Positions 25,626 through 33,463 of a stretch of 64,000 bases of DNA are shown here, in pieces (positions within the stretch are counted from its first letter, which is position 1; each line of letters opens with the position of its first letter). Origin of the DNA: Bacillota bacterium (GTDB lineage Bacteria > Bacillota > Bacilli > Paenibacillales > Paenibacillaceae); assembly GCA_023460795.1 (NCBI GenBank), contig JAEWPC010000018.1:248001-312000 (forward strand). The letters are read 5' to 3'. Made by a program: the position numbers and the translations under genes. Below the pieces are notes generated by a model. The model had not been told where the DNA came from. It did not search any database and saw only the letters and a list, made by a program, of their open reading frames with translations.

Positions 25626-28319
25626 ATGAATCCAATGGATGGCACGATATTGGAGCCATTTTTCATTAAGTATGGAGATAGATGCAGAGTAGAAGGGAAT
25701 AGTCCGCTTCTGATTACGGACGAAATCTCGGCCTGGTATGTCCAGGAAGGTCATATCGATGTATTTGCCATTTCCATGCGAGACGGCGAAATAAGTAGCC
25801 CGCGTCAATTTCTGTTCGGTTTGGACTCGGGACGCATCCTCTTCGGCTACCATCGTGATGAAGCGGCCAGCGGCGATACTGCAGGCCATCTTGTTGCCGG
25901 CTTAGCGGGAACCACGCTGCTGCGCGTGGATTGCTCCCACTTGTTCAAGATTAGTAAAGAAGATGACGCGATACATGCCGCTCTCTCCTCTCAAGTCCAT
26001 TCCTGGGTCCAGGACTGGTCTGCGGGACTGAAGATATCGAACATTGTACAACCCTCTCATCTATTGAACGTGCAATTATCCGACTTCCATAAGATCGCTC
26101 ACCTCCATTACTTGCAGAACCGTACAACCGTATGGGAAGTGGAACAGCGAAGCCTTGAACGCAAGCAGGAGAATGATCAAGCGGTCATGGAACAGGCGCT
26201 CCAACGACTGGCGGCTGTAACAGACAGCAGTCGCAAGCAAGCTGGGGCGGCTATCCTAAGCAGCGACTTGCTTTATGTCGCTTGCAGATCAGTCTGTGAA
26301 TCTATGGGAATGAAGGTCAGGCCCGCTAATGAAATCCAGTTAAGCCAAGCCCGCGATCCCGTCGCTCTTATTGCCAGCCATTCGGGCTTTCGCTCCCGCC
26401 AAGTTGTATTGAAGAACAAATGGTGGCTTGATGATAACGGCTCCTTGCTCGGTTTCATCGAGGGAAACCATTCGCCCGTTGCGCTCATACAGAAGACTCC
26501 CAGAGCTTATGCGCTTGTCGATCCCGAGACGGGAACCGAGCGGCTGATTACGGAACGAATCGCCCGAACAATCGCCCCGGTGGCGTATATGTTCTACCGT
26601 CCATTGCCGGCCAAGCCGCTTAAAGTGATGGACATTCTCAAGTTCGGCCTACACCCATCGATCAAGCGGGATGCGGTGACGATACTGCTCATGGGCATTG
26701 CCGGAGGATTATTAGGCATATTCATGCCGATAGCCAACGGTTTCCTATTCGATTCGATTATTCCTGCCTCGGACAGAGGGCTTCTGCTGCAGATGGGACT
26801 CATCCTATTATCTGCAACCGTCTCGTTGTTTCTACTCGGACTTACCCAGTCTATGGCGATGCTGCGGCTCGAAGGCAAGATGGACAGTTCCATTCAAGCG
26901 GCGGTATGGGACCGCTTGCTTAGTCTGCCGGTCTCCTTCTTTCGCGACTATGCTGCCGGCGATCTCTCCATGCGGGCGAACAGCATTAATGCGATACGTC
27001 AATCACTTTCCGGAATCGCGATCACGGCGATACTCGGCGGAATCTTCTCCTGCTTTAACTTCTTCCTGTTATTCTACTATGACGTGAAAATGGCGCTTGT
27101 CGCCGCAGTTATGGTTTTCATTACGATTGTCGTAACGATTGGCATCGGGGTATCGCAGGTTAAGCGACAGCGAGTGCTGCTACGCATAGAGGGGAAGCTT
27201 ACCGGGACGATCTTGCAAATTATCAATGGCATTACCAAATTTCGCATGGCCGCTGCGGAGAAGCGGGCCTTCTTTATTTGGGCGAAGCTGTTCGGCGCGA
27301 TGAAGGAAACGGATTTCCGAGCGAGGTCATTAACCAATAGCTATGCTGTCTTTAATGCCTTCTTCCCCGTAGTCACTTCGATGGCCCTATTCTACATGGT
27401 TGCTTCGGGGTCAAGCTCATTAAGCCCCGGTAAATTCATTGCCTTCTTCGCTGCCTTCTCGGCCTTCCTCGGAGCTATGCTCGCGATGTCGTCGGCTGTC
27501 ATCGCGAGCTTGAACATCATTCCGCTATACGAGAGAGCGAAGCCGATCCTTCAGACGATTCCCGAAGTGCTGGAATCCCGCGATGATCCCGGTGTACTTG
27601 CAGGGGAGATAGAAGTCAAACACGTGCATTTCCGCTATAAAGCAGACCAACCCCTCATCCTTCAGGATATGTCCCTGCACATTCGCCCGGGGCAATTCGT
27701 CGCGTTGGTCGGTGCTTCAGGCTGCGGCAAGTCAACCTTGCTGCGCCTGCTGCTTGGATTCGAAAGTCCGGAATCCGGATCGATCTTCCTGGACGGTCAG
27801 GATTTGAGAATGCTGGACATCCGCTCCGTGCGCAGTCAGCTTGGCGTCGTGCTGCAGAATGGGAAGGTCATGTCGGGAGATATATTCACCAACATCGTAG
27901 GTTCATCAAATCTAACGATTGACGACGCTTGGGAAGCTGCCAAGCTAGCCGGATTGGCTGAAGACATTCGGCAGATGCCCATGGGCATGCATACGATGGT
28001 ATCCGAGGGCGGCAGCACCCTGTCCGGCGGACAACGGCAGCGAATGATGATCGCCAGAGCCATTGCCAAGAAACCGAAGATACTCCTGTTCGATGAGGCC
28101 ACCAGCGCCCTGGACAACCGCACGCAAGCGATCGTCAGCAAGAGCCTGGAAGCGTTGAAGGCCACCCGCGTTGTGATCGCCCATCGACTCAGCACAATTA
28201 GAAATGCGGATCGAATCCTCGTCGTTGATAAAGGCCATGTTGTGCAAGCGGGTACTTATGAGCAATTAATCCAACAAGAGGGACTGTTCAACGAACTGGC
28301 CAAGAGACAGTTGGCTTAA
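25626..28319 (+). CDS. NHLM-type second ABC transporter (permease/ATPase)
   Basis: An 897-aa protein. A soluble N-terminal region (about 1-330) begins with a cNMP/cupin-like fold (ISAWYVQEGHIDVFAI, GRILFGYH) and has a coiled coil near 180; six helices span about 355-640; the ATPase holds GASGCGKS, TLSGGQRQRMMIARA and LLFDEATSALD. No C39 catalytic residues are present. It matches the NHLM_micro_ABC2 family, always paired with the peptidase transporter. ATG 25626 has GAGGGG upstream; a TTG nine codons earlier is possible. Probably forms a heteromeric exporter with the previous gene. Confidence 0.88.
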   Translation: MNPMDGTILEPFFIKYGDRCRVEGNSPLLITDEISAWYVQEGHIDVFAISMRDGEISSPRQFLFGLDSGRILFGYHRDEAASGDTAGHLVAGLAGTTLLRVDCSHLFKISKEDDAIHAALSSQVHSWVQDWSAGLKISNIVQPSHLLNVQLSDFHKIAHLHYLQNRTTVWEVEQRSLERKQENDQAVMEQALQRLAAVTDSSRKQAGAAILSSDLLYVACRSVCESMGMKVRPANEIQLSQARDPVALIASHSGFRSRQVVLKNKWWLDDNGSLLGFIEGNHSPVALIQKTPRAYALVDPETGTERLITERIARTIAPVAYMFYRPLPAKPLKVMDILKFGLHPSIKRDAVTILLMGIAGGLLGIFMPIANGFLFDSIIPASDRGLLLQMGLILLSATVSLFLLGLTQSMAMLRLEGKMDSSIQAAVWDRLLSLPVSFFRDYAAGDLSMRANSINAIRQSLSGIAITAILGGIFSCFNFFLLFYYDVKMALVAAVMVFITIVVTIGIGVSQVKRQRVLLRIEGKLTGTILQIINGITKFRMAAAEKRAFFIWAKLFGAMKETDFRARSLTNSYAVFNAFFPVVTSMALFYMVASGSSSLSPGKFIAFFAAFSAFLGAMLAMSSAVIASLNIIPLYERAKPILQTIPEVLESRDDPGVLAGEIEVKHVHFRYKADQPLILQDMSLHIRPGQFVALVGASGCGKSTLLRLLLGFESPESGSIFLDGQDLRMLDIRSVRSQLGVVLQNGKVMSGDIFTNIVGSSNLTIDDAWEAAKLAGLAEDIRQMPMGMHTMVSEGGSTLSGGQRQRMMIARAIAKKPKILLFDEATSALDNRTQAIVSKSLEALKATRVVIAHRLSTIRNADRILVVDKGHVVQAGTYEQLIQQEGLFNELAKRQLA

Positions 28320-28342
28320 TCCGATCATTAAATGTTTTAATT

Positions 28343-28377
28343 CTCGACATTTTACTGACATTTTCCTCAAGTACGAT
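28343..28377 (+). promoter_or_regulatory. Island promoter site C (GACA repeats), before the leader-peptide genes
   Basis: TCGACATTTTACTGACA with GACA at 28346 and 28357 (period 11 bp), then 11 bp to TACGAT at 28372-28377. It gives the precursors a promoter of their own, about 42 bp before the first ATG. Confidence 0.6.
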
Positions 28378-28425
28378 TAGGGCATAGAAGAGAAAAGACA
28401 TTCATCATACAAGGAGGAATTATCC

Positions 28426-28614
28426 ATGAGCTCGCAAGAAAAAGATTTGAACAGACCGCTGTCTGAATCGGAATTGGCGTATGTCGCAGCAGGTGACGGT
28501 ATACGTCTAGGGATCAGCAGAATTGATGCTAATGCGAGAATCGGCAGAGATCGTGAAGAACCTCCCTATACTACCTTGCCGGTTAAGAAGGTTAGATTGC
28601 AGGAGGAGGAATAA
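28426..28614 (+). CDS. Leader-peptide precursor 1 (VAAG type)
   Basis: A 62-aa peptide with strong AAGGAGG. The leader ends LSESELAYVAAG, parallel to the VAGG of the next three peptides but with Ala-Gly. The predicted core begins DGIRLGISRIDANARIG and is charged, with 38 residues, no Cys, one Tyr-Thr-Thr stretch and an acidic tail. Cleavage by the C39 transporter is inferred. Its ribosome-site region is almost identical to that of precursor 4, suggesting duplication. The core resembles nothing I know. Confidence 0.7.
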   Translation: MSSQEKDLNRPLSESELAYVAAGDGIRLGISRIDANARIGRDREEPPYTTLPVKKVRLQEEE

Positions 28615-28617
28615 GCG

Positions 28618-29013
28618 ATGGGTTGGACGCAGCTAACGTTCGCCGCGGCGATCCGTCAAGTGGTACATAAGGCGACACACGATGAAGCCTTCCGGAAGCA
28701 AGTCATGAATGACGTTCATTCCGCAATCAAGGACATCTCGGATCAAGAGGTTCCTCAAGACTTCAAGATCAATGTCGTGGATGGTACAGGCTATCAATTA
28801 ACGATCGTCTTACCCGCTATGAACCCGTCGGGGGACGAATTGTCCGACCGGGAGCTCGATACGGTTGCCGGGGGTCTCATCCTCGATGGCGTAGATTATG
28901 GTCAAGGCTCACCCAAAGTCGATTTCCAGTGGCCAGCTACTCCGGAGAATAAAGAATATCTCAATGGCAATATCGGAACCGGCAACACTTTGCTCCCGAA
29001 AAAGGGATCATAG
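28618..29013 (+). CDS. Leader-peptide precursor 2 (nitrile-hydratase-like leader)
   Basis: A 131-aa peptide starting 3 bp after precursor 1. Residues 1-85 match the nitrile-hydratase-leader type (NHLP): AAIRQVVHKATHDEAFRKQVMNDV-like helix, then PQDFKINVVDGTGYQLTIVLP and LSDRELDTVAGG. The predicted core is about 44 residues, begins LILDGVDYGQGSPKVDFQWP and ends in KKGS. It has no Cys and few Ser/Thr, so lanthionine or thiazole chemistry is unlikely. It is the direct link between this locus and NHLM export systems. Confidence 0.85.
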   Translation: MGWTQLTFAAAIRQVVHKATHDEAFRKQVMNDVHSAIKDISDQEVPQDFKINVVDGTGYQLTIVLPAMNPSGDELSDRELDTVAGGLILDGVDYGQGSPKVDFQWPATPENKEYLNGNIGTGNTLLPKKGS

Positions 29014-29056
29014 CCAATCTGACACCGAGGGTGATTAACGGAAGGAGGTGAGACCA

Positions 29057-29260
29057 ATGGGTCAATCACAACAACCGAAAGGAAGAGACGCAGCAACGGC
29101 ACGGGAACTGTCCCCCAAAGAATTGTCCGAAAGTGAACTGGGATCTGTTGCCGGGGGCGTATTCATAGATGGCAATGGAAATAAGAAGGGCCCGTCCAAA
29201 CCAGGTGTGATCACCACGAAGGACGTCTCGGGCGCTCCGACCCTGCCAAGAGATAGTTGA
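29057..29260 (+). CDS. Leader-peptide precursor 3 (VAGG type)
   Basis: A 67-aa peptide with an excellent GGAAGGAGGTGA site before ATG 29057. The leader is short and polar, ending LSESELGSVAGG. The predicted core (about 33 residues, VFIDGNGNKKGPSKPGVITT...) is Gly/Pro/Lys-rich, without Cys or Trp, so it is probably unstructured. No relative recognised. Confidence 0.7.
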   Translation: MGQSQQPKGRDAATARELSPKELSESELGSVAGGVFIDGNGNKKGPSKPGVITTKDVSGAPTLPRDS

Positions 29261-29351
29261 GAACATGAAGATCAATAGATCGACTACGGATCATACTCTC
29301 GGTTAATACAACGAGATTTGATAAATACAATATCCCAAGGAGGAATTATCA

Positions 29352-29546
29352 ATGAGCGAGCAAGAAAAAGGGCAATTGTCGGAAGCGGAGTTGGAAAACG
29401 TAGCGGGTGGCGGCCTGATTAAGGATATCGTCAAAAAAGGGAAAAAAGGCGCCAATGATTTGGCCGACAAAGCCAAAAAAGGCGCAAACGACGGTGTCGG
29501 AAAAGTAAGCGGCGCAGTGGAAGACGGCAAAAACACCGTTTATTAA
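29352..29546 (+). CDS. Leader-peptide precursor 4 (VAGG type, repeat-containing helical core)
   Basis: A 64-aa peptide with AAGGAGG. The leader ends LSEAELENVAGG. The core (about 44 residues, GLIKDIVKKGKKGANDL...) has two copies of a KKGANDxxxK unit and ends KNTVY; it is rich in Lys, Asp and Gly and could form an amphipathic helix. No Cys. It is followed directly by a strong hairpin terminator. Bacteriocin or signalling function is possible but unproven. Confidence 0.7.
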   Translation: MSEQEKGQLSEAELENVAGGGLIKDIVKKGKKGANDLADKAKKGANDGVGKVSGAVEDGKNTVY

Positions 29547-29566
29547 TCCTTAAACAACAGCTAGCG

Positions 29567-29603
29567 TCGAAAGAAACCCCGATTGTATCGGGGTTTCTTT
29601 CGA
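29567..29603 (+). terminator. Hairpin terminator after precursor 4
   Basis: A perfect 17-bp inverted repeat (TCGAAAGAAACCCCGAT arm) around a 3-base loop. The second arm itself supplies TTTCTTT. It separates the precursor genes from the carrier gene. Confidence 0.8.
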
Positions 29604-29655
29604 CCTGATAACGGTTGCGGATCTCTACCAATTCAGAATGTAGGTGTCACTTCTC

Positions 29656-30921
29656 ATGGAATGGCTGAAATCGATTTGGACGATATTGGGGAGTATTGCC
29701 GCAGGCGTGCTGCTTGGACTATACGAGCCCGAGCTATCCTTAAGGCTGGTGCCTTATGGCGATTTGTATTTATCCTTTTTGAAAATGTGCATCATTCCTA
29801 TTATGGTTACGGCGATTGTATCCAGTGTCGGAAGGTTATTTATGTCGTCAGGCTCCAATAAGGTATTGTATCGCATGATCACGGTTTCCGCTGCCAGTAT
29901 GTTTATCGTTAGCGCCTTCGGAATGATTACGGGCTTACTGGCCAAACCGGGATCCAACATTTCTTCAGGCAGCAAAGCAGTACTGGGAACGATATTGCTG
30001 GATACAGAATCTGCTTCTACCGTCGGCACTGAATCGGGAAACAACGGGAGCGGCTTGATGGATTTCGTCTTCAATCTGATACCCGACAATATATTCATTG
30101 CGCTGGGCCAGGGTAATAATCTGCAAATCTTGTTCTTCTCCGTTGTGATGGGAATCGCCCTTGGAATGCTCTCTGCTCGCTCCGGCGACCATCAATTTCT
30201 GTCTATGACCGATCTGTTGTTCAAGGTGTTCCAGACGGTAATTTCTTGGTCCATGTATTTACTGCCCGTAGGACTCTTATGCATCATGGCAGGGCAAATG
30301 GCCAGTACAGGCTTAGGGCTGATGCTGGCCATGTTCAAATTTATCGGATTGATTCATGTCATGTCGCTAATCCTGATGGCTGTGAGCGGAAGCGTCATTG
30401 CCTTCAAGTTAAAGATCTCCTTCCTTCAATCGCTGGCAGGATTGAAGGATTCCTTAACGATCGCCTTTGGAACGCAATACAGCGTCGCTACGATGCCATC
30501 GGTCCTTGATGCGTTGCGGAACCGATTCAAGCTGGATGCGGATTCCGTTAACCTGGTTGTCCCGCTAAGTATCGTCGTATGCCGCTACAGCATGATCATG
30601 ATCTACTCATTGGGTCTAATCTTCATTGCACAATTGTATAGTGTTCAACTCGGCTGGCAGGCGCTGCTTCTTATTCTGGTCGGAGCGGTACTCGCCTCTA
30701 TTGCCGGTGCTGGTGTTCCTGGAATCGTGGCCATCTCCATGATTACGCTCATCGCGACTCCTCTCCACCTGCCTTCCAGCACCGGCGTCATTCTGCTGAT
30801 GGCGGTCATTCCCGTGATCAACCCGATTATTACGGCTTCCAATGTTCATTTGAACAGCGCGGCGTCTGTGCTTATTGTCGATAGACGCACCAGCGAAGCA
30901 GCGGAAGGAAGATATAGCTAA
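29656..30921 (+). CDS. Divergent dicarboxylate/amino-acid:cation symporter (DctA/GltP fold)
   Basis: A 421-aa membrane protein with the order of helices and hairpins of the DctA/GltP family: SVATMPSVLDAL at hairpin 1 and ASIAGAGVPGIVAIS at hairpin 2. It departs at key sites: the NMDGT motif of helix 7 reads CRYSMIM, and the helix 8 Arg and the Na-binding Asp appear replaced (INPIITASNVHLNSAAS). These residues bind substrate and sodium in known members, so it may carry something else or act as a receptor. ATG 29656 is chosen over GTG 29644. It overlaps the next gene by 1 bp. Alignment was by eye. Confidence 0.75.
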   Translation: MEWLKSIWTILGSIAAGVLLGLYEPELSLRLVPYGDLYLSFLKMCIIPIMVTAIVSSVGRLFMSSGSNKVLYRMITVSAASMFIVSAFGMITGLLAKPGSNISSGSKAVLGTILLDTESASTVGTESGNNGSGLMDFVFNLIPDNIFIALGQGNNLQILFFSVVMGIALGMLSARSGDHQFLSMTDLLFKVFQTVISWSMYLLPVGLLCIMAGQMASTGLGLMLAMFKFIGLIHVMSLILMAVSGSVIAFKLKISFLQSLAGLKDSLTIAFGTQYSVATMPSVLDALRNRFKLDADSVNLVVPLSIVVCRYSMIMIYSLGLIFIAQLYSVQLGWQALLLILVGAVLASIAGAGVPGIVAISMITLIATPLHLPSSTGVILLMAVIPVINPIITASNVHLNSAASVLIVDRRTSEAAEGRYS

Positions 30922-31856
30922 TGAATCGTAGACGAATGAACCGGATCGGCATCGTTGCCTTGATGCTTATTCCCCTCTGTCTATCGACAGCGTGCGGAAT
31001 GGAGAAAGGTTCGGTTGTCGGATCGCCTACGGGACCTGCAGCCGATGCGGTCGTTCCAATGGAACCGCCGAAGAAGGTTGAGGTATCCTCAGAGGAGTTA
31101 GCCGCCTATTCTCCTGAGATGAAGCAAATCTACGATCGCGGTGTACTGCGTGTAGCCATCTACTCTCAGGATCGCGTCCCCTTCTTCTATGTGAATGACG
31201 GCGGAGTACTCACAGGAAGCGATGTGGAACTGGCCACAGATATGGCCGCCCAATTCGGCGTAGGTGTCGAATTTATACGAACCGCCCAATCCTTCGATCA
31301 GGTTGTCGATCAAGTTGCTTCAGGACAAGCCGACATCGCCGTCTCCAAGCTCAGCGCAACGTTATCCCGCGCTAAGAAAACGCTATTCTCGCAGCCTTAT
31401 CTTACCCTTCATCAGGGATTGCTGGTCAATCGCTTAAAGATCGCACAACTGGCCCAATCGGATAAACCGCTGCTGGATACGATCAAGACTGCCCCGATTG
31501 CCATCGGCGTCGTTTCGGGAACCTCTTATGTTCGGTTTGCCAGCGAATTATTCCCGGCGGCTGAGCTGAAGCCTTTCTCGACCGTGGAGGAGATGATAGA
31601 CGCGGTATTAAGCGGGGATATCACCGCGATATATTATGACGAACTGCAACTGAAGGATATTGTCGAGAGCAATCCGACGCACTCCATTGAACTGCAGCTT
31701 ATGATCATGAACGATCAGATCGATCAGATCGCCGTTGCGGTGCCGCCCGACCACGTGCAGTTGCTTAATTGGATCAATCTCTATTTGCAAGCCAATCCAG
31801 CGAGAATATCCGACATGCTATCCAAATATGGCATCCAGGCTGAAAGATCGGATTGA
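30921..31856 (+). CDS. Orphan SBP_bac_3 solute-binding lipoprotein
   Basis: A 311-aa lipoprotein: lipobox STAC after a hydrophobic helix, a Pro/Ser-rich linker, then a type 2 binding fold (GVLRVAIYSQDRVPFFYVNDG, LTGSDVELATDMAAQF, ADIAVSKLSATLSRAKKTLFSQPYL, GTSYVRFASELFP). Such proteins bind polar amino acids for ABC uptake, but no permease or ATPase for it is here. It is translationally coupled (TAATG) to the divergent symporter, so the two may form one uptake or sensing unit. Confidence 0.8.
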   Translation: MNRRRMNRIGIVALMLIPLCLSTACGMEKGSVVGSPTGPAADAVVPMEPPKKVEVSSEELAAYSPEMKQIYDRGVLRVAIYSQDRVPFFYVNDGGVLTGSDVELATDMAAQFGVGVEFIRTAQSFDQVVDQVASGQADIAVSKLSATLSRAKKTLFSQPYLTLHQGLLVNRLKIAQLAQSDKPLLDTIKTAPIAIGVVSGTSYVRFASELFPAAELKPFSTVEEMIDAVLSGDITAIYYDELQLKDIVESNPTHSIELQLMIMNDQIDQIAVAVPPDHVQLLNWINLYLQANPARISDMLSKYGIQAERSD

Positions 31857-31893
31857 TCGGTCATGCGCTCTGTGCACGGTTGCACGCAATCTC

Positions 31894-33336
31894 TCAGGAA
31901 ACCTTGTGATCGGAAGGGAGGATCAGTGCGAATGTGGTCTTCCCGCGGGTTCCGTCGGACAGTACCAATTGTCCGCCAAGCGAACGCGCGATTAATCTGC
32001 TGAATGGCAGTCCGATTCCCAATCCACGTACATGCATTTTATGATCGTCGCCGCGATAGAACGGCTCGAACACATGCTCATACTCCTCTCGAGGTATCCC
32101 CCGACCTGTGTCCTGCACTTCAATTCGAATCCCTACGGACTCCTGTTTGAGCAGCACCCTTATCATCCCCTCGGTCGACATGGCAGCTTTCGCATTATTC
32201 AGCAGATGAATCAGGATTTGCTCCACGCGGATAGGGTCGGTCCATGTCTGCCAATCAGCTCCATCATTTGCAGTCTCTTTGACGATCTGTAACGTACTAT
32301 CGTTATGGTTGAGCTTCCAGTTGTCGATAATTTCCGTGATCAATGAGTCCAAATCGCAAATCCTTCGTGTGACGGATACCTCGCTCGCTATGAATCGGTT
32401 GAATTCAAGCAAGTTCTCAATCATCGTTTGCAGACGTTGGCTTTCCTCAAGCGAAGCTTCCAGATAGGCGCTCGCCTCCTCGCCGCTAACCTCGTGATTC
32501 TTCACCGCTTGAATCCTGTTATTGATTGAGACGACGGGTGTATTCAATTCCTTCGTAATGCCCGCCAACAATTGCGAACGCAATGCCTCCATGCGTGCCA
32601 ATCGATTCGTCATTTCGTTAAACGAATGCGTCAAACCATAGATTTCCGCTTCTTTGTATTGTTTGTTGATATTAATCTCATAGGTTCCCGCCACTACTTT
32701 CTTCGCAGCTTCGGCAACCTCACGGATCGGCTTGACCAACCTCCGGGTCATGGTATAGACGATTGCCCAACCGATTAGCAAGAAAGTGAACAATAAAATA
32801 AACCTAGGGGAGTTATAGAACAAAACCCTAAGCTTGGTCTGCTTCTTCTCGAAATACAACAAATAACCGGTTACAGCAGCGTCCCGAAGCATCGGTTGTA
32901 CACCCACCATGTAAGTCACATGGTTGGCGGTCGACTTAAAGGTAAGAACATGCGCAGAACCCGTCATCACCTTCGGCAGCATGGGGCTTAGCTGTTCCGC
33001 TTCAATAGGCGGATCCGGAGGGTGCTGCTGCCTGGCAGTCCCCTTGTTATCCAAAATGAATAGAATCGGCTTCCCCGTCAGACCATGCCGACTCCCCATA
33101 TCTTCTAACGTGTTATGCAGCCTCGGACTGTTCGGCAGAGTTCCGTCGTTATCCTCTGCCATAGCCGCGACATCTCGAGCCATTGCTGCCAACCCGCGAA
33201 TTTGTTTATGATTCAAGACTACCCATAGTATAGACAACGAGGAAGCCATCGTAATCGCGACGCTTAACGTTATGGTCAGGAAATAACGGATCGACCAGTA
33301 TTGCAACAGACTTGGATGCCGCGCGGTATCGGTCAC
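31894..33336 (-). CDS. Histidine-kinase homologue lacking the phospho-accepting His
   Basis: A 480-aa membrane protein with helices at about 15-41 and 178-196, an extracellular sensor domain between them, and a HAMP domain. The H box reads GITKELNTPVVSI: the invariant His is Lys262 (codon AAG at 32553-32551). The ATP-binding half keeps HLLNNAKAAM, DTGRGIP and GLGIGLPFSRL. The sister kinase just upstream has GVTHELKTPVASI at the same place. It may act as a dominant partner, a phosphatase or a receptor in a heterodimer. The start is GTG. It is convergent with the SBP gene. Confidence 0.85.
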   Translation of the reverse strand: MTDTARHPSLLQYWSIRYFLTITLSVAITMASSLSILWVVLNHKQIRGLAAMARDVAAMAEDNDGTLPNSPRLHNTLEDMGSRHGLTGKPILFILDNKGTARQQHPPDPPIEAEQLSPMLPKVMTGSAHVLTFKSTANHVTYMVGVQPMLRDAAVTGYLLYFEKKQTKLRVLFYNSPRFILLFTFLLIGWAIVYTMTRRLVKPIREVAEAAKKVVAGTYEININKQYKEAEIYGLTHSFNEMTNRLARMEALRSQLLAGITKELNTPVVSINNRIQAVKNHEVSGEEASAYLEASLEESQRLQTMIENLLEFNRFIASEVSVTRRICDLDSLITEIIDNWKLNHNDSTLQIVKETANDGADWQTWTDPIRVEQILIHLLNNAKAAMSTEGMIRVLLKQESVGIRIEVQDTGRGIPREEYEHVFEPFYRGDDHKMHVRGLGIGLPFSRLIARSLGGQLVLSDGTRGKTTFALILPSDHKVS

Positions 33337-33463
33337 AGTACGAATACCCCGATTCTCTTATCGTGATAGATTGTGGCGGGATTTCACACCCTCTCCCTAC
33401 GTTTCGACAAATTAGGGGGTAACTCCTGTATTTTCATCGCAGTTTTACTGGTTTACTTCCAGA

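Noticed and set aside
21226..33390. Shared 12-mer GGGATTTCACAC at 21226 and 33378 as a second regulatory motif
   Set aside because: A single shared 12-mer over this distance is expected by chance and the positions relative to starts differ.
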